From contig VXAI01000019.1 in the NCBI GenBank assembly GCA_013399305.1, positions 3,442,765 to 3,506,764 of the forward strand: a stretch of 64,000 bases of DNA, written 5' to 3'. This document shows positions 37,705 through 50,010 of this stretch, piece by piece. This DNA comes from Rostratula benghalensis. Its lineage: Eukaryota; Chordata; Aves; Charadriiformes; Rostratulidae. The translations under genes were made by a program, and so were the position numbers. Each line of letters starts with the position of its first letter. Position 1 is the stretch's first letter. The notes beneath the pieces were generated by a model. The model ran no database searches. It was not told the origin of the DNA and worked only from the letters and a program-made list of their open reading frames with translations.

Positions 37705-38067
37705 TCTTAGGATCACTGGATAAACCACTTCAAAAGGGATCTCATAAGGTCTCTAATCCACCCTCCTGCTTCAAATAAGGTCAGCTATGAGATCAGAACT
37801 GGTTGCTCAGGGCTTTATTCCCTGTGAAGTATTGAAAACCTCCAAGGATGGAGATGAGTAACATGTTGGTGCAACTTCTCCAGCTATCTCATTAAAAAAA
37901 AGTAATTCCTTATATCCAATGTGAACCTTGTTTCAGTGTTCATTGACTCTCATCCTCCCACCATACAACAATGTGAAGAATTGTCTCACTAACATCCTCA
38001 TAGGCATGGGCAGGCTGCTGTTAAGTTCACCCCCAGGATCTTCTTCAGGCTGGACAACCCATGAGAC
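37705..38067 (-). mobile_element. old CR1 LINE 3' fragment, reverse orientation
   Basis: Read on the plus strand, this is the reverse complement of a CR1 3' region. 'gggatctcataaggtctctaatccaccctcctgcttcaa' (37737-37775) corresponds to the reversed 'TTGGAC...GATCTCCAGAGGTCCC' end. 'actggttgctcagggc' and 'tattgaaaacctccaaggatggaga' (37799-37855) follow, then 'gttcattgactctcatcctcc', and 'cttcttcaggctggacaac' at about 38040-38060 reverses the 'CTGGAGAAGAG' segment. It is strongly diverged, more so than the neighbouring plus-strand copy. No terminal octamers are clear at the left edge. Its 5' end meets the 5' end of the next CR1 at about 38068. Confidence 0.75.
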
Positions 38068-38069
38068 CA

Positions 38070-38347
38070 GTGGCATTTCTATGAATAAAAGGCAATAAAA
38101 CAAGATGAAATGGTCTCAATCTCCCTCAATTGGGAGATTTAGATTGGGTATTGGGAAAAATTTCTTCACTGAAAGGGATGTCAAATGTTGGAACAGGCTG
38201 CCCAGGGAAGCGGTGGAATCACCATCCCTAAGGTATTTAAAGGCCAGGAGACATCGTGCTGAGGGACCTGGTTTAGTGATGGACTTGGCAGTGCTAGGTT
38301 AATGGTTGGACGAAAGGACCTAAGCTAAATGTTTCTATGATTCTATA
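38070..38347 (+). mobile_element. CR1 LINE 3' end, forward orientation
   Basis: Typical CR1 3' sequence in order: 'gggagatttagattgggtattgggaaaaatttcttcactg' (38131-38171), 'ggaacaggctgcccagggaagcggtggaatcaccatcccta' (38190-38230), 'aggtatttaaaggcc', 'ggacctggtttagtgatggacttggcagtgctaggttaatggttgga', ending 'aaatgtttctatgattctat' at the 3' octamer repeat. The frame 38105-38302 includes the ORF2 C-terminal segment FFTERDVKCWNRLPREAVES, so the tail of the ORF is recognisable. It is 5' truncated and incapable of movement. The 'gtttagtgatggacttggcagtg' wording marks a different CR1 subfamily from the copies at 34.1, 53.5 and 56.3 kb. Confidence 0.92.
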
Positions 38348-41300
38348 TGTTGTCATTTAAAACACTGTAGCCAGAGTGTGGGACAAGTATCTAAAATTTG
38401 AGATAAATTAATAAGTTATATCATAATCAGTCTTTGCTATACAGGCTGTAAATATTACCTGTTTTTACCTAAGTCTACCATTCATGTAATTTTATATCTA
38501 CTTGGTTCTGTCTCTCATGGTCTGAATGTTCTTCCACAGGCAACAGTTCCATGGACTTCTATAATATCTACCAATGTAACAGGAGCTCCTAAGAGTTTCA
38601 CTGTCCTTAAAGATCTCTAAATGTCCCAGAAAGTGAAAAAACTGTAAATCAATGTATCCAAATTTACCTATACAACAACATATGGGCAAATTTCTGAATG
38701 GTGCACTGATGGTTAAAAAAAGGAATTATCTAAGTAAAGGTGTTGGAGGAAAGCATAATAAAATTAATAGTGTTGCAAGGATACAACTGAAGCCTGGGTT
38801 TGGCATAAAAATGGCTCACCTCATTGCATGGAGCATGTTGCTAGTAAATCAGTTCTGCCTAGAAGACAAATTAGTTTCCTATCCCAAAAATGAACTAGAA
38901 GGAAAAACAGTCAGAAAAGAGAGAGAAAGAAATTAATGTTGCCCCAACTTTTAGTAGATTCAAAATATATTTTTCATTCTCGATCATTATTATTCCCATT
39001 AAAAGCAATTATAATACATTCTATTGCAATTTCATGGCACATTCCCAAGCTCCAGCATTTTCATTACCACGGTAAATTGCCAAATACCTAGAAACAGTAA
39101 TCTGAAAACTGAGGAAAGGAGATGATGAGATATTTGCATTTCAGCTCTTTGGGAACATGCAAAGTGACAATGTAGCTTTTGAAGTTTACAAAGTACCTTT
39201 GGAAAAAGCAATTAATTTACATTTTAAAGGTATAATCTAAGTAATTAGCATCATAACTATGTCATACTAAGAAAAAACAACGACTGGTGTTTCAGTAAGA
39301 GCTGTTCTCACTATTCTTTCCTCTGACCTTTTTCCTATTCAGGTTGTAAGAGGAATTCCTTTTCTAAAGTGACAAATTAATGGCTATGTTTGACACTTTG
39401 CACTATACTAGGTATATGCCACTTCTTGGTAAATTCCACACACCTACTACTTCATCTGTCATTAAACACAGGTACAAATTTCTGTTCTGAATGCCAAAAA
39501 CACAAACAGGAAAAACAGGAAAAGAGTTAGTGGCAAAAACTACATTAAATTTTAATCTATTAGGTGTTTGAAAGCTGTTGTTCCAAAGAGCCACAATGCT
39601 ATTATGGTATTTGCATTAAAATTCACATTGCAAGTCCAACTAGTATCTCTGTTCTATGTAAAAATATAAAACTTTTCCATGATATATCCTACTGGTACGC
39701 AAGTTACTAAGTGGTCACATTCTTTCTGAGGTAAAAAACAGCTCCTGAAAAAACTATGTCATATACTCTGAAGATAAACAATAATCCTGTTTGTTTAAGA
39801 AGAAAAAGCATTCAAAAACTTTCATTGCTTTCCACTCTGAGGACTGATCTGATTGTCCGAAAACAATTAATGATTTCCTCAGATATACTTGTATTCAAAT
39901 GAAAGTTTGTGACTTCTGTACATATTCTATGTGAATTGTATTCACAAATAGGATATCTAAATTTCATATGAGCTAAATCCTGGATTAATTTACTTTTAAA
40001 TCTAACAAAAAAAAAAAGATATCAACTGAAACCTAAATTTAAAAAAATTACATAATATTGTTTCTCCCTTCCAGATGTGCAAAACACCGAGTCATCTTCT
40101 TTTTTTCTTGCATCTATTCCTTCTCTGCCTGGAACCAACATTGGGAAAATCAGTTATCTCTCTTTAAACATTCTAATTTTCCTAGAAGTTATTCACCAGT
40201 TCCTCTGCTAGCATTGCTCTTCTTCAGACGTTAACCAGTATGCACCCTTAGGATGCTATGGCTGGGAGCCAACACTCCTGCCTCATCATTAAGTTTCTGA
40301 TATCTTTAAGGAAGGTCCTCAGTGAGAGTAGGCTGGGCTGGATCAGGGCAAGAACTCTGGCAAGAACCACAACAGAAGAATTCTTTCCAGAAAGCCTCGA
40401 TACCAGCAGAAAAACCTCACATAGTCCTTCCTTTAATTTGGAATAAATAAAGAGCAAACAAAGCCCCTCTCTTTCTGGTTGCCATTCTGTATTACTTCCT
40501 TTTCCTCCTTCCAATCCCTACAAATGCAGTATTTACTCTTCACTCCAGATGAGCAGAATTGCCAGACACAGTGCTACGGGTACTGCACAGGGAAAACACC
40601 TGCACTAAGCAGAACTCCCATCATTCTAATTTCCCATTTTTGAACATACCAGAACATCACTGGTGTTTGTCATCTTTGAAAATAAATATATATTAACTCA
40701 TAGCTGGAAATAATTGCAACAAAAATTATTTATAGAAAGCTAGAATTAAGCTTTGGCCTCAGCATGTCTGAAGCACTCATTTAATACCTGTTTAGAGCAC
40801 CTAATTATTGCCAATAAAACAGCAAAAGTAATGTGGTGTTATTTCCCCAGCTGGAAATGTAATTACAATTTATGTTCCTTATAAGTTCTTCAGAATCAAA
40901 TCAGGATTAGTAGCACTAACCAATTTTTAGAAATTAAAATATTAAAGTACATTTCCATTGGAGATCATGTAAAATGTTCCTGTTCTGGAAATTCTTAGGT
41001 TTTATTGAATATTATCAAATTACTTCACTATAAAGCACTGTAAAAAATACCTATCTATAACTTCAGACATCATTTCTAATAAGGATTGTAGTGCTGTCCT
41101 AATTTGCTATCATTTCACTGGTTTTTTTCCTGTAAAAAGGGAACAGCTGGAATGGACTTACTATGGAACAGAGAATAATATTTTAACCCATGGAACCATA
41201 AAGGGTTCAGATTAATTCAGAGGACAATATTTTTCAGGAAAATGGTCCCTTTCCTAAAAATCTTGCAGAAGCAATTTACTTTTATAACTCAGTATAGACA

Positions 41301-41449
41301 TTAAAATAAGTAGCATTTTAATAAAATGTGTAGAAATGAAGAGGAAAGGGGGATCAGTATGTACAGATGAGTATACAGAACTGGTAAGAGTGACAAATTC
41401 GGAAATATTCAAGGACTTAAATGTCCCAGTCAAGGGGAAGTTCCATTTT
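38348..41449. other. AT-rich non-coding stretch, possibly with conserved elements
   Basis: No gene is recognised. Parts at 39110-39260, which include an octamer-like ATTTGCAT at about 39132, and 40690-40930, rich in TAATTA/TAATTG-type cores, lack repeat character and could be constrained non-coding DNA. Only an alignment could show this. An A-rich run lies at 40008-40018. Confidence 0.5.
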
Positions 41450-41945
41450 GCAAAAATGCCTTGGAAGTCCCGGTGGACAACAAGTTGAACATGAACCAGA
41501 AGCACCCCTTTCAGCAAAGAGGAACAACAGCATACTGGGTTGTATTAGGAAGAACATCATCAGCTCAAGGTCAAGGGAGGTGATTCTTCCCCTCTACCCA
41601 ACACTGGTGAGATGCATTTGGGGTGACGGGTCCCATTCTCAGCTCTCCGGTAAAAGGACAGGGACTTACTGGAACAAGTCCAGGAGAGGGCCATGAAAAT
41701 ACTTAAGGGATAGTCACATGAGGAAAGGCTGAGAGCTGGGACTGTCAACCTAAAGGGAGAAGGCTCAGGAGGATCTTGACAGTGTGTATAAACATCTGAC
41801 AGGTGGCAGTGAAGAATACATGAATCAGTTGCTGAGAAGAGTGATACCCAGTGGTACCCAGTGAAAGGGCAAGAAGTTGACAGGGAAAACTGGAATACAA
41901 GAAAAAAATCCATTTATACATTAAGAAAAAACTATTTTTCTTAAT
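41450..41945 (+). mobile_element. CR1 LINE fragment, ORF2 3' half, both ends truncated
   Basis: Landmarks in order: 'ggaagtcccggtggacaacaagttgaacatgaacc' (41463-41497), 'gtattaggaagaacatcatcagctcaaggtcaagggaggtgattcttcccctctac' (41544-41598), 'ttactggaacaagtccaggagagggccatgaaaat' (41666-41700), 'atgaggaaaggctgagagctgggactgtcaacct', 'tggtacccagtgaaagggcaagaag' and 'ggaatacaag...' to about 41945. It shares the unusual wording 'aagaacatcatcagctcaaggtcaag' with the copy at 34118-34890, so the two probably belong to the same subfamily. The CR1 3' end is absent. No frame encodes a working enzyme. Confidence 0.9.
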
Positions 41946-43798
41946 GAATTTTGGATTCTTATTACACAGTTGCCTATGACTAACAGGAGATACTACCCTC
42001 TTTCCTATGTTGTCAACAGATATTTAGGAAGCTCAGAAGCACGATTTTAAACACTTAAAAACTGTAGAAGACATACAACTTTTCACTTCTCCCATAAAAA
42101 ATAATGGGAATTGGGGATAGAAACTTGTAAAAAAAATAAAGATGGCCTTAAGTGTGACACCAAATTTTTTGTTGCAGCCATAATGAAGTCATTAGCAGTA
42201 GTCTCTTAGGATCATAAATAATTTTTCCCAGTTAAATAAAGTGCCAACAACTTTTCAGATACAAAAAATGTAGGGTTTGGGGGTTTTTTGGATCCTTGTA
42301 TAGAATACTGAATACTTGTCAAGTATGTTGAGTCACCATCTGAGAGATTTTTGGCTCTGGCCCAATACAGTAACTACGTGGTCTAACAATTTTAATTTTT
42401 CTTTGTTTTTTATGCTTAATTTTTTCCTCTTTAAAGCAAAATGTTTAACAGCTTTAAAACTAAGGTCTTTAATATGCATGCCAGCTACTTTATACTGTCT
42501 TGCTTTTTGATTTTCATATCTGTTCTGTGCTTAAATGTATTGTTTTGGCAACTACTTTCAACCATGTATATAACAGCTGTTTTTATCTCTGAATCATTCA
42601 TCTTAATTTTAGTTTGATTTGGCTTCCATCCAGCTACAGTTGTCAAGGATAATACAAATCCCACCACGGTAATACTAAAGGATTTAGGATCGTCCCACAA
42701 ATACTCTATAATCTTAAGTGGATTTGTTTCATTCATCCTCTCTACATCCTCTTCTTTCTCAGCTTTGAAGAGTGGAGAAAAACATATTGGTTATATACGA
42801 GTCATTATGGTCCTTGAACCTCAACAATCTTGTTTTCCCATTACTCATTCACTAGTTTATTTTATACTAGCTTTTTTGGCTGATAAAGAGGATATACCAC
42901 CTGGTTCAGGTCTTTGTTACTTGTTACTAAAACAGGAGGACTGCGAGTAGCACTCTTTCTCTACAAAATAAAAAACCGCAAGATTTTTTTTATTTTATGT
43001 AGAGGTAATCTAGTTCTAAGCCCCCTGCCATAGGTATGGATGCCTCCCACTAGACCGACTTGCTCAAAATAAAACTATATTTGATTAACTGCACACTATA
43101 CATTATTGAATTAATTTGAATTTATATTGCTGCAAAGTTAGCATTGCAAGTTACATTCTGTGGTAAAAATTACCTTTTTTTATTTCATTGCTGGCATTCA
43201 ACTTGTGTGTGAATTTACTTCTTTGCAACGTAGTTAGAGACAAACATGGAATAAAACAAGTCTTCTTCTTTAATTCCATATCTTATAATGGAGTCACTGC
43301 ATGCCTGAGCACACCATCAACTGTTCTCATTGCTAAGTAAAAAAGAGTAATTTTAATGCGTCTAATGTTCTAGTGAATTCAACTGTTCCATTTTACTTTC
43401 AACAAAAGCAAGCTAAGATTGACAATGTGGTAAATTAAATGCAAGCAAAATCATTTAAGTGTTTTCTTATTTCAGCTGACAATCATTTTTGATCATATGA
43501 AGATGCCCTTAGTTTCTAATATTCCATCTGATATTTTTTCTGACATGCGTGAAATGCTATATAAAACATTTATCAATTTAGTAACGTGATGTTAGATGAG
43601 TATTCCCTTAGGTTGCCTTTTCTTTACAATAGGTTTTCTGTTACATTGGAGATTCCCCCTCCCATTCCCAAGAATGTATTGACAATTCCAAATTATCCTA
43701 TGTTTGACAAATATACCTTCAAGCACCACTCTCAACTTTTTACCAGGTTTTCTTCAGAGTTAGTGACAGAAATGGCCTCCTGGCATTTGAGGTGTGGA
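41946..43798. other. AT-rich non-coding stretch
   Basis: No gene is recognised. It contains an imperfect foldback at 42959-43004, listed separately. Open frames are below 90 codons and unrecognised. Confidence 0.6.
42959..43004. repeat. imperfect inverted repeat (foldback)
   Basis: The left arm CTCTACAAAATAAAAAA and the right arm, whose reverse complement is CTCTACATAAAATAAAAAA, differ by a 2-nt indel and flank an 8-nt spacer (ccgcaaga). It is a candidate hairpin or a tiny foldback element. No target-site duplication is evident. Confidence 0.55.
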
Positions 43799-43945
43799 AT
43801 TCTTTTTTTAAGGTTGTTTTAATACCTGTTGAGCATATGACACCCAGAAATGTGGGCATGTAGTGTTTATTCTTTTTTTAAGGTTGTTTTAATACCTGTT
43901 GAGCATATGACACCCAGAAATGTGGGCATGTAGTGTTTATTCTTT
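43799..43945 (+). repeat. perfect 70-bp tandem duplication
   Basis: The 70-bp unit starting tctttttttaaggttg at 43801 is repeated exactly at 43871-43940, with the next copy beginning (tcttt) at 43941. Identity also extends two bases (at) to the left. I saw no mismatch between the copies, so the duplication is recent or is an assembly artefact. There is no coding content. Confidence 0.95.
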
Positions 43946-44628
43946 AAACTCAAGAGTTTGACATAAGTTTCATACATCCTATTTCCCCAAAATGAGCTCT
44001 TCTGAAGAAAAACCCATGAAGATTCTCTGTTAGCATAAGAAATCTCTGAAGTTTTCATTAAAGATATCTACTGGTCCCTGGTGACTTCTGAAGGCGGAAA
44101 CCTTAGTATGCTTCATGCCTAAAATATCTCAAGGGAAAATCAAAATTAACCCAATTAATTTTGATAATCTAAGTCTCTCTTACAATAAGAAGTGGATCAG
44201 TCCCTCTGCAGATGTAGCATATCAGCCATGAATTATTCAGTATCAAAATACACGCGACAATTGGCTTCTGTTATGAAAAATACATAATTCATAAGACATC
44301 TGCTCTATGTTTCCACATTTAAGAGGTACAAAGTGTAAAGGCAAAAAGTGTGAGATGGATATATAGGAATGTTTTATTTCATATCACTTTTTCTCCCAGC
44401 TTGTTCAGTAAGGGTTAAGGAAACAGCCATGTACTAATTTATTCTATATATGTATTTTTTTTCACTGCTTCGTTTTGAAAATTTATTTTCTGGTAATTGT
44501 TTTTTTTTATCATAGCCTCAACAGAATTATCCAAGGACAGATGCCATGGGTTGATTTAGCAGAAAACAAAATACAAAATATCTGTCAATATCAAAAAAAT
44601 CCTTTATACATGTAAAGTTGTAAGTAGA

Positions 44629-44646
44629 TTTTTTTTTTTTTTTTTT
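44629..44646. repeat. poly(T) run
   Basis: Eighteen consecutive T residues ending at acatgtgtgtc. Confidence 0.9.
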
Positions 44647-44675
44647 ACATGTGTGTCTGCAAGAATATACTCAGA

Positions 44676-44706
44676 CATATATATGTATGTATATGTGTAT
44701 GTATAG
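44676..44706. repeat. (GTAT)n-like tract
   Basis: A short alternating tract, catatatatgtatgtatatgtgtatgtata, 30 bp downstream of a poly(T) run. Confidence 0.7.
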
Positions 44707-45628
44707 ATACTTTGGCATCATGGTGAAAATAAAGAGTATCTTCCACTGGACATACTTTTATCCATAGTCTACCTAGCGCTTAGAGGTGCACTAACTGTAA
44801 GTCTACAGGACCAAACAAATCCATGTGGAATTCAGAATATAGCAACTGAGGGTGTTTTATTAAATTGCACAATAAACAATAAGAACCTTAAATGGTCTCT
44901 GACTTCAAACTACTATTCGATGAGAAATAGCATTCACATGCCAGGAAAGCTCATTTTTCAAATATTGCTCCTGTCACGAATAGGATAGTGAATTGAAATC
45001 TCATTATAATGCACCTTAAGTCTATTCAAATGTAACACTTTGCTTCCATGATTCCAGAGCATTTCATTTTACTTTGACTCTCAAAGTTAAATGATTTTCT
45101 TGAAAAAAAAGTTGAAGTTGTAAAAAAAACTTACTGAAGAAAACATTGTTCTGAAATGTAAAAGAAAATCACAATTTTGAAGAATCTGAAAAAATTTAAA
45201 AAGCAATTAGAAAAACATTTAAATCATCTCCAAATGGAAAGCTGATTTCAATTGACCAGAAATTTTATTCCAAATAAACGTATACATTTTTTCAGACATA
45301 TTTATTGGTAATTTATGACAGACTTACTCCTAGAACTTGCCTTTAGAACACAGGATACTGAGAATAAGAAATATAAAATAGTTAGAGGTATATTGATGCA
45401 GATCAAATGCCTAATATTGTGGCTACCCAAGAAAATTAATCTCAATGTATACGAAAATACAGTTTGCTCTCTTCTGTAATTAAACCAAACTTCTGAAGTA
45501 GTCTGAAAGGTTTGACTGGCAACTTAGCATTTTGGACAGAGTCAGACACCTACAGACTGAGAGAAGCCTCAGAAAATAGGTGTAGAAGTTTCTCCCATCT
45601 GAGTCATGGCTCCTCCATCAGTTCAGCC

Positions 45629-45643
45629 TTTTTTTTTTTTTTT
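45629..45643. repeat. poly(T) run
   Basis: Fifteen consecutive T residues, then attttagag. Confidence 0.85.
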
Positions 45644-48600
45644 ATTTTAGAGAAAAGAGGATAACTGTATCTACACTATTCCTTCCCCACTAAAATATAG
45701 ACCACTCAGTACTATCATACACTCTTCACTTAACTATTAGAGAGCTATGGTTCTGCTTGATGAGGCAAATAGTAATAGGAGAGAATGATTCCTAACAGAC
45801 TTCTTATGACCAACAATCATGTGCATCAGTAAGATACATGACTTCTGTGGCTCTTAATATGTAAGTAAAAGCTATTTTGCAAGTGGAAAAAAAAGAGTTT
45901 AGCAGCAACTCAACCACTTTTATTCACAGAAATGTTTTCAGAGCTTAGACTTTATGTGAGCATTTTGCTTGCAACTTGGTCACTAGCTCAAGTTCCAAGG
46001 CTGGATTAGATGAAACTGATACAATTCTGTTCAGAGAAGTTTGTTTCCCAGCTGGAATTCTTTTCATGAAAAGATTTTGTCCAGTAGTATCAATGGCCAT
46101 ATTGTACAAAAGCTAAGAATTATTATTCTTTCTTTGAATAAAAAAACCCACTGCTTAGCTCATCTGCTTTACCACTTTTCACTTTAAAGTCTAAGGTTCA
46201 AATGCTCCTTGAAATAGGGGATGGAAAAAAATGGAGATGGTAAAAGAAGTTCTCGGTTTTCAAGAAACCAAATTAAGTTCCATAAATGCAGGGGATCATG
46301 CAGATAAGGCCACTGAGTCCACGATCTCAAAATGGAAAAGAAAATCTGAAATACTTCACACTTGTGGACAGGAAGCCTTTCACATCATTTGGCAAATCTT
46401 ATGGTCAAATAGATCTGCTGTTACATGGAACAATTTCTGTTATAAGTGAGGTCCTAATAAATCTTCAGTATGTGTGCCTGGTGATGGAGACTCTTGGCTG
46501 ACCCTGGCTGCCACCCCTAGGTCTGCCTTGGTCCCTTGCAGACCCCAGCTGGTGAGTTTTCCTCCCTGCTGAACATATTGGGCAGCAGCCAGCTGGTCCT
46601 TGCAGCACCCTAGCAGAAAATGTCATGGAGTCAGGGTCAAAGACGGCAGAGACCTACATGCAAGCCTCTTGTGCAAAGCAGAGCGTATCTTGAACACAAA
46701 AGATCAAGAGACCTGACTCCAAGGTTCCTACATGACAAACCGCTATCCACCAGGCTATGTTTTCTTCAAAACAAATATACCAATCTGTTTGACAGATGTG
46801 TAGCGAGCGCTTCAAACTTTTCAAGCAGTAATAACACAAGCAATTTCTTGGGTTGTTAAATTTGACATAGTACAAACAGAAGTTTTGGTTCAATACCTCC
46901 CATATTCTGAAAGCCTTAAATTTCTGTAGGGAGTCAAAGTGTCTTTAGAAATAAATTCAGGAAACTAAGTCTGAATAGTTTCTTTCTTATGTGGGAAGTA
47001 TGTGGTGCTCAAATCAGGCCCACATCTGGATCTATCAAGCATTAATTTGATTATGAATGGCAGGAGGAATGAGGAAGCTTCCCACAAATGCCAATAAAAG
47101 AGATTTCCAAGAAGAGGGAAGTTATCTTAGGACCTACCACAAGACGATCCATGTAACCAAAGGTTTAGTTAGAGTAAAATAAAAAAGGTGGCATGAGGAT
47201 GAAGAAAACTAAGTAAAACCGAATGCAATCAAAGCTTTTTGAAAGGATTTTCAAACAGTTAATGGAGGAAAATTCTCCTTGTGTTTGGATACTTCCAGGA
47301 GCAACGAGGCCCTTCCATAGAAACAAGACCCATTTGACCTTTCTTGTGAAGTCATTCATTCAGTATAAATTGCTTCAGTGAGAGTTTTGTTACCCTGCAC
47401 TAGATTATTCATACAGCAGCAATAACCAGAATTGTTGAACTTCAATGGGAAAAATCTGTTATTGATGGAGAGGTAAAGAAACTTATTTCTCCAATCGTAT
47501 TCATTACAGTCCAGCAATCCCAGTAAGGTCATCACCTCAAAAAAACCAATGTCTTTAATGTAGAATCCTGAACATACATTTACTCTAGAGCAATCTAATG
47601 TTTTACAACTGCAGTCAATCTACTTCAAATCCTTTGAAAATTAATGATTTTAGCATTACAATGTAAATTGGTAACTTTTAAGCTTTTGCTGAATTATTTA
47701 AGATTAATTAATAAATACTAACTGTTTCTGAATAACCAAGAAAGCAATGTGTAGGAGCTTAACATTTCATTTTAAAATCATTGGTTTGTTTTTGTTGTTG
47801 TTTTATTTTTTCAAAGGCCTTTCTAACATCATGCAGTTTTCTGTACAAATGAGGATGTGTAAGAAGCAGATTGATGTTAAATTCAGTTGCACTGGGAGTT
47901 AGGAGATGAGAGAAAACAGTTTGACAAATACGAAAAGACAAAAAAGCAGAAAAAAACCAAATTAATTACCGTGTTCTAAGAGTTTCAAACAGAATTACAA
48001 AAGCTAGAAAATCCAAACAAAGCAATTGACAGCTGGTGTGTTTTTTTTAACCACTCACTACACCACTATATTGCCATATCACCTATTGCTATGATCAATG
48101 GTATATTATTAGAGATCTGCTAAGCAATTGGGTGTACTTGGAACATTTAGCATCAGACAGGCTGTTAATTTAAAAATCCCCCAGAGTGTTGGGGTTTTTT
48201 ATTTTTTATCATAGCATAGCAATCGGTTATCCAGAGTTGCCTTTGTGCTACAGTGATATTTCTTTCATTTCTGCTTATAAATAAAGTGCATTTCTTTGAT
48301 CATTGAAAACTGTAGGGTACTTTATGATTCTTTAAGATTTGTGACAAGCTCTGAATACCTAACAGCTTCTGCACCTCATCTTATTTTGTTCCTGTCAGTG
48401 TTATTATACACCTACTATATTAAGTGACAAACCTTGCTCACCTTATGAGAGGATGAGTGTCGAAATATACTTGTCTTTTAATAATACTCATTTGAAGTGT
48501 AGAAAACACATTCAGGGTTAAATGCAATAACACAAATATTTATGAAAATTTAAACATGTTGAACTCAGTCAACAATACATTCAGTTAGGTTTGGCTCAGG

Positions 48601-49358
48601 TTGGGAAAGCAGAATAGATGAGAAGAAAGAGCAATCTCCGAAGTCATGCTTTTGTCCCTTGGCCCAACTTAGAGCCACTGTAGCTCGGCAACCAAGTATT
48701 TACCCTGTCTCCCCATCTCTCCTTTTCTCTTACACCTCATGTGAGGATATGAAGAGAATGAGGCTGGCTACCCAAGCTCCCCTCTCAAAGAAACTTAAGC
48801 TGAAACTTTAATACATTAAATACATAAAACTATGCCAGAGAAAGGGGTGAACCCATGCCCCTTTCTTTGCAGGACCAGTAGACACAGAGCAGTTGTTTTG
48901 ACACACAATAATATCTCTATCATGGAAAAAATTAGCTCACTGTGTACAAATAGTATGTGCCCTTTCCAGAAGCACATGGACATTTCTGGTCTTTATAAAC
49001 CAAGTCCTGTTTGGGATTGCTATTTTATAGAATCAGGAAAGGAGTCGGCATCCCATTTTGCATCTTGAGAGGTCTCTTCAGCTTGTAAAGGATGCCATGT
49101 GTTTCTTCAGCTGTCAGAATGCTTTTACACATTACAGATGGAGGTTATGTGGGACACCAGAATGGATGCCATTTATGCCATTGCTACTTTTAAGTGCTAG
49201 GAAAAGCAAACACTCCCTCCTTCCAAAACAAAATAAAACCTAAAATAGTTACTCATTATTTAACTATCATTGCTTCCAGCCAGAATTTTAGATTATAATT
49301 TTCAGATCTGTTTCCAACTCCTCTTCCCTCCCCATTACAGTAAAAGTGAGCAAAAAGG

Positions 49359-49395
49359 AAAAAAAAAAATATATATATATGTATATATATATATA
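49359..49395. repeat. poly(A) followed by (AT)n microsatellite
   Basis: Eleven A residues run straight into about 13 AT units with one G interruption at 49381. It is likely to vary in length between individuals. Confidence 0.9.
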
Positions 49396-49959
49396 AAAGG
49401 AAACAATGTAATTAAGGCCTATTTGGTTTAGATCAGCTAAGAGCTGCTGTGGTTACTAATTCTTGTTGTTGAATCAATGAAGAGCTCAGTGTGTGTAGCT
49501 ACTCTTAATTTGCATGGTCTCATTTTCAGCCATAAAATTGCAGTGCTGTACTGCAGTAAGAGATGTAGCTGCTCGACACCTTTAATCTTGAGATGAAGAG
49601 ACTCATTAGTAATTACTATCAGCTTCCAGTAGAATTATACTTTCTGGCTTTTAACAATAGGCCTGGTGACCCTCTCCATCCCCACATCAACATCACTGAT
49701 TTGAAAACTCCGGCATAAATGTTTTTTACATAAAAATTAACACTGTCATAGAACTTGAGAATAACGACTAACATGTCTGAAAAGCTTACCATAAAGCGAA
49801 AGTCTAGCAAAAATCTGATCTTGAGAAGAACTCACAGTCCCAGTTTCATCTGTGGGAAGGGCAGACTTTTGTCAGGTGAAGCACATAGCTCTAAGTTTCA
49901 GACTTTGGTCTAAACTACCCCATAGGGTAGTTGTGCACAGGTTTCAACAGCCCATCAAT

Positions 49960-50010
49960 CTCACTCTAATGGGAGCTTTGTCTTGAATTGAGTGAGGCAA
50001 GCCCAATGCT
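49960..50010 (+). repeat. possible ancient amniote repeat scrap
   Basis: 'ctctaatgggagctttgtcttgaattgagtg' recalls the old amniote repeat motif 'AATGGGAGTTTTGCC.TTGACTTCAATGGG'. It is short and diverged and could easily be chance. Confidence 0.25.

Noticed and set aside
41560..41913. 117-codon minus-strand frame
   Set aside because: Antisense to the CR1 copy at 41450-41945; an artefact of the repeat.
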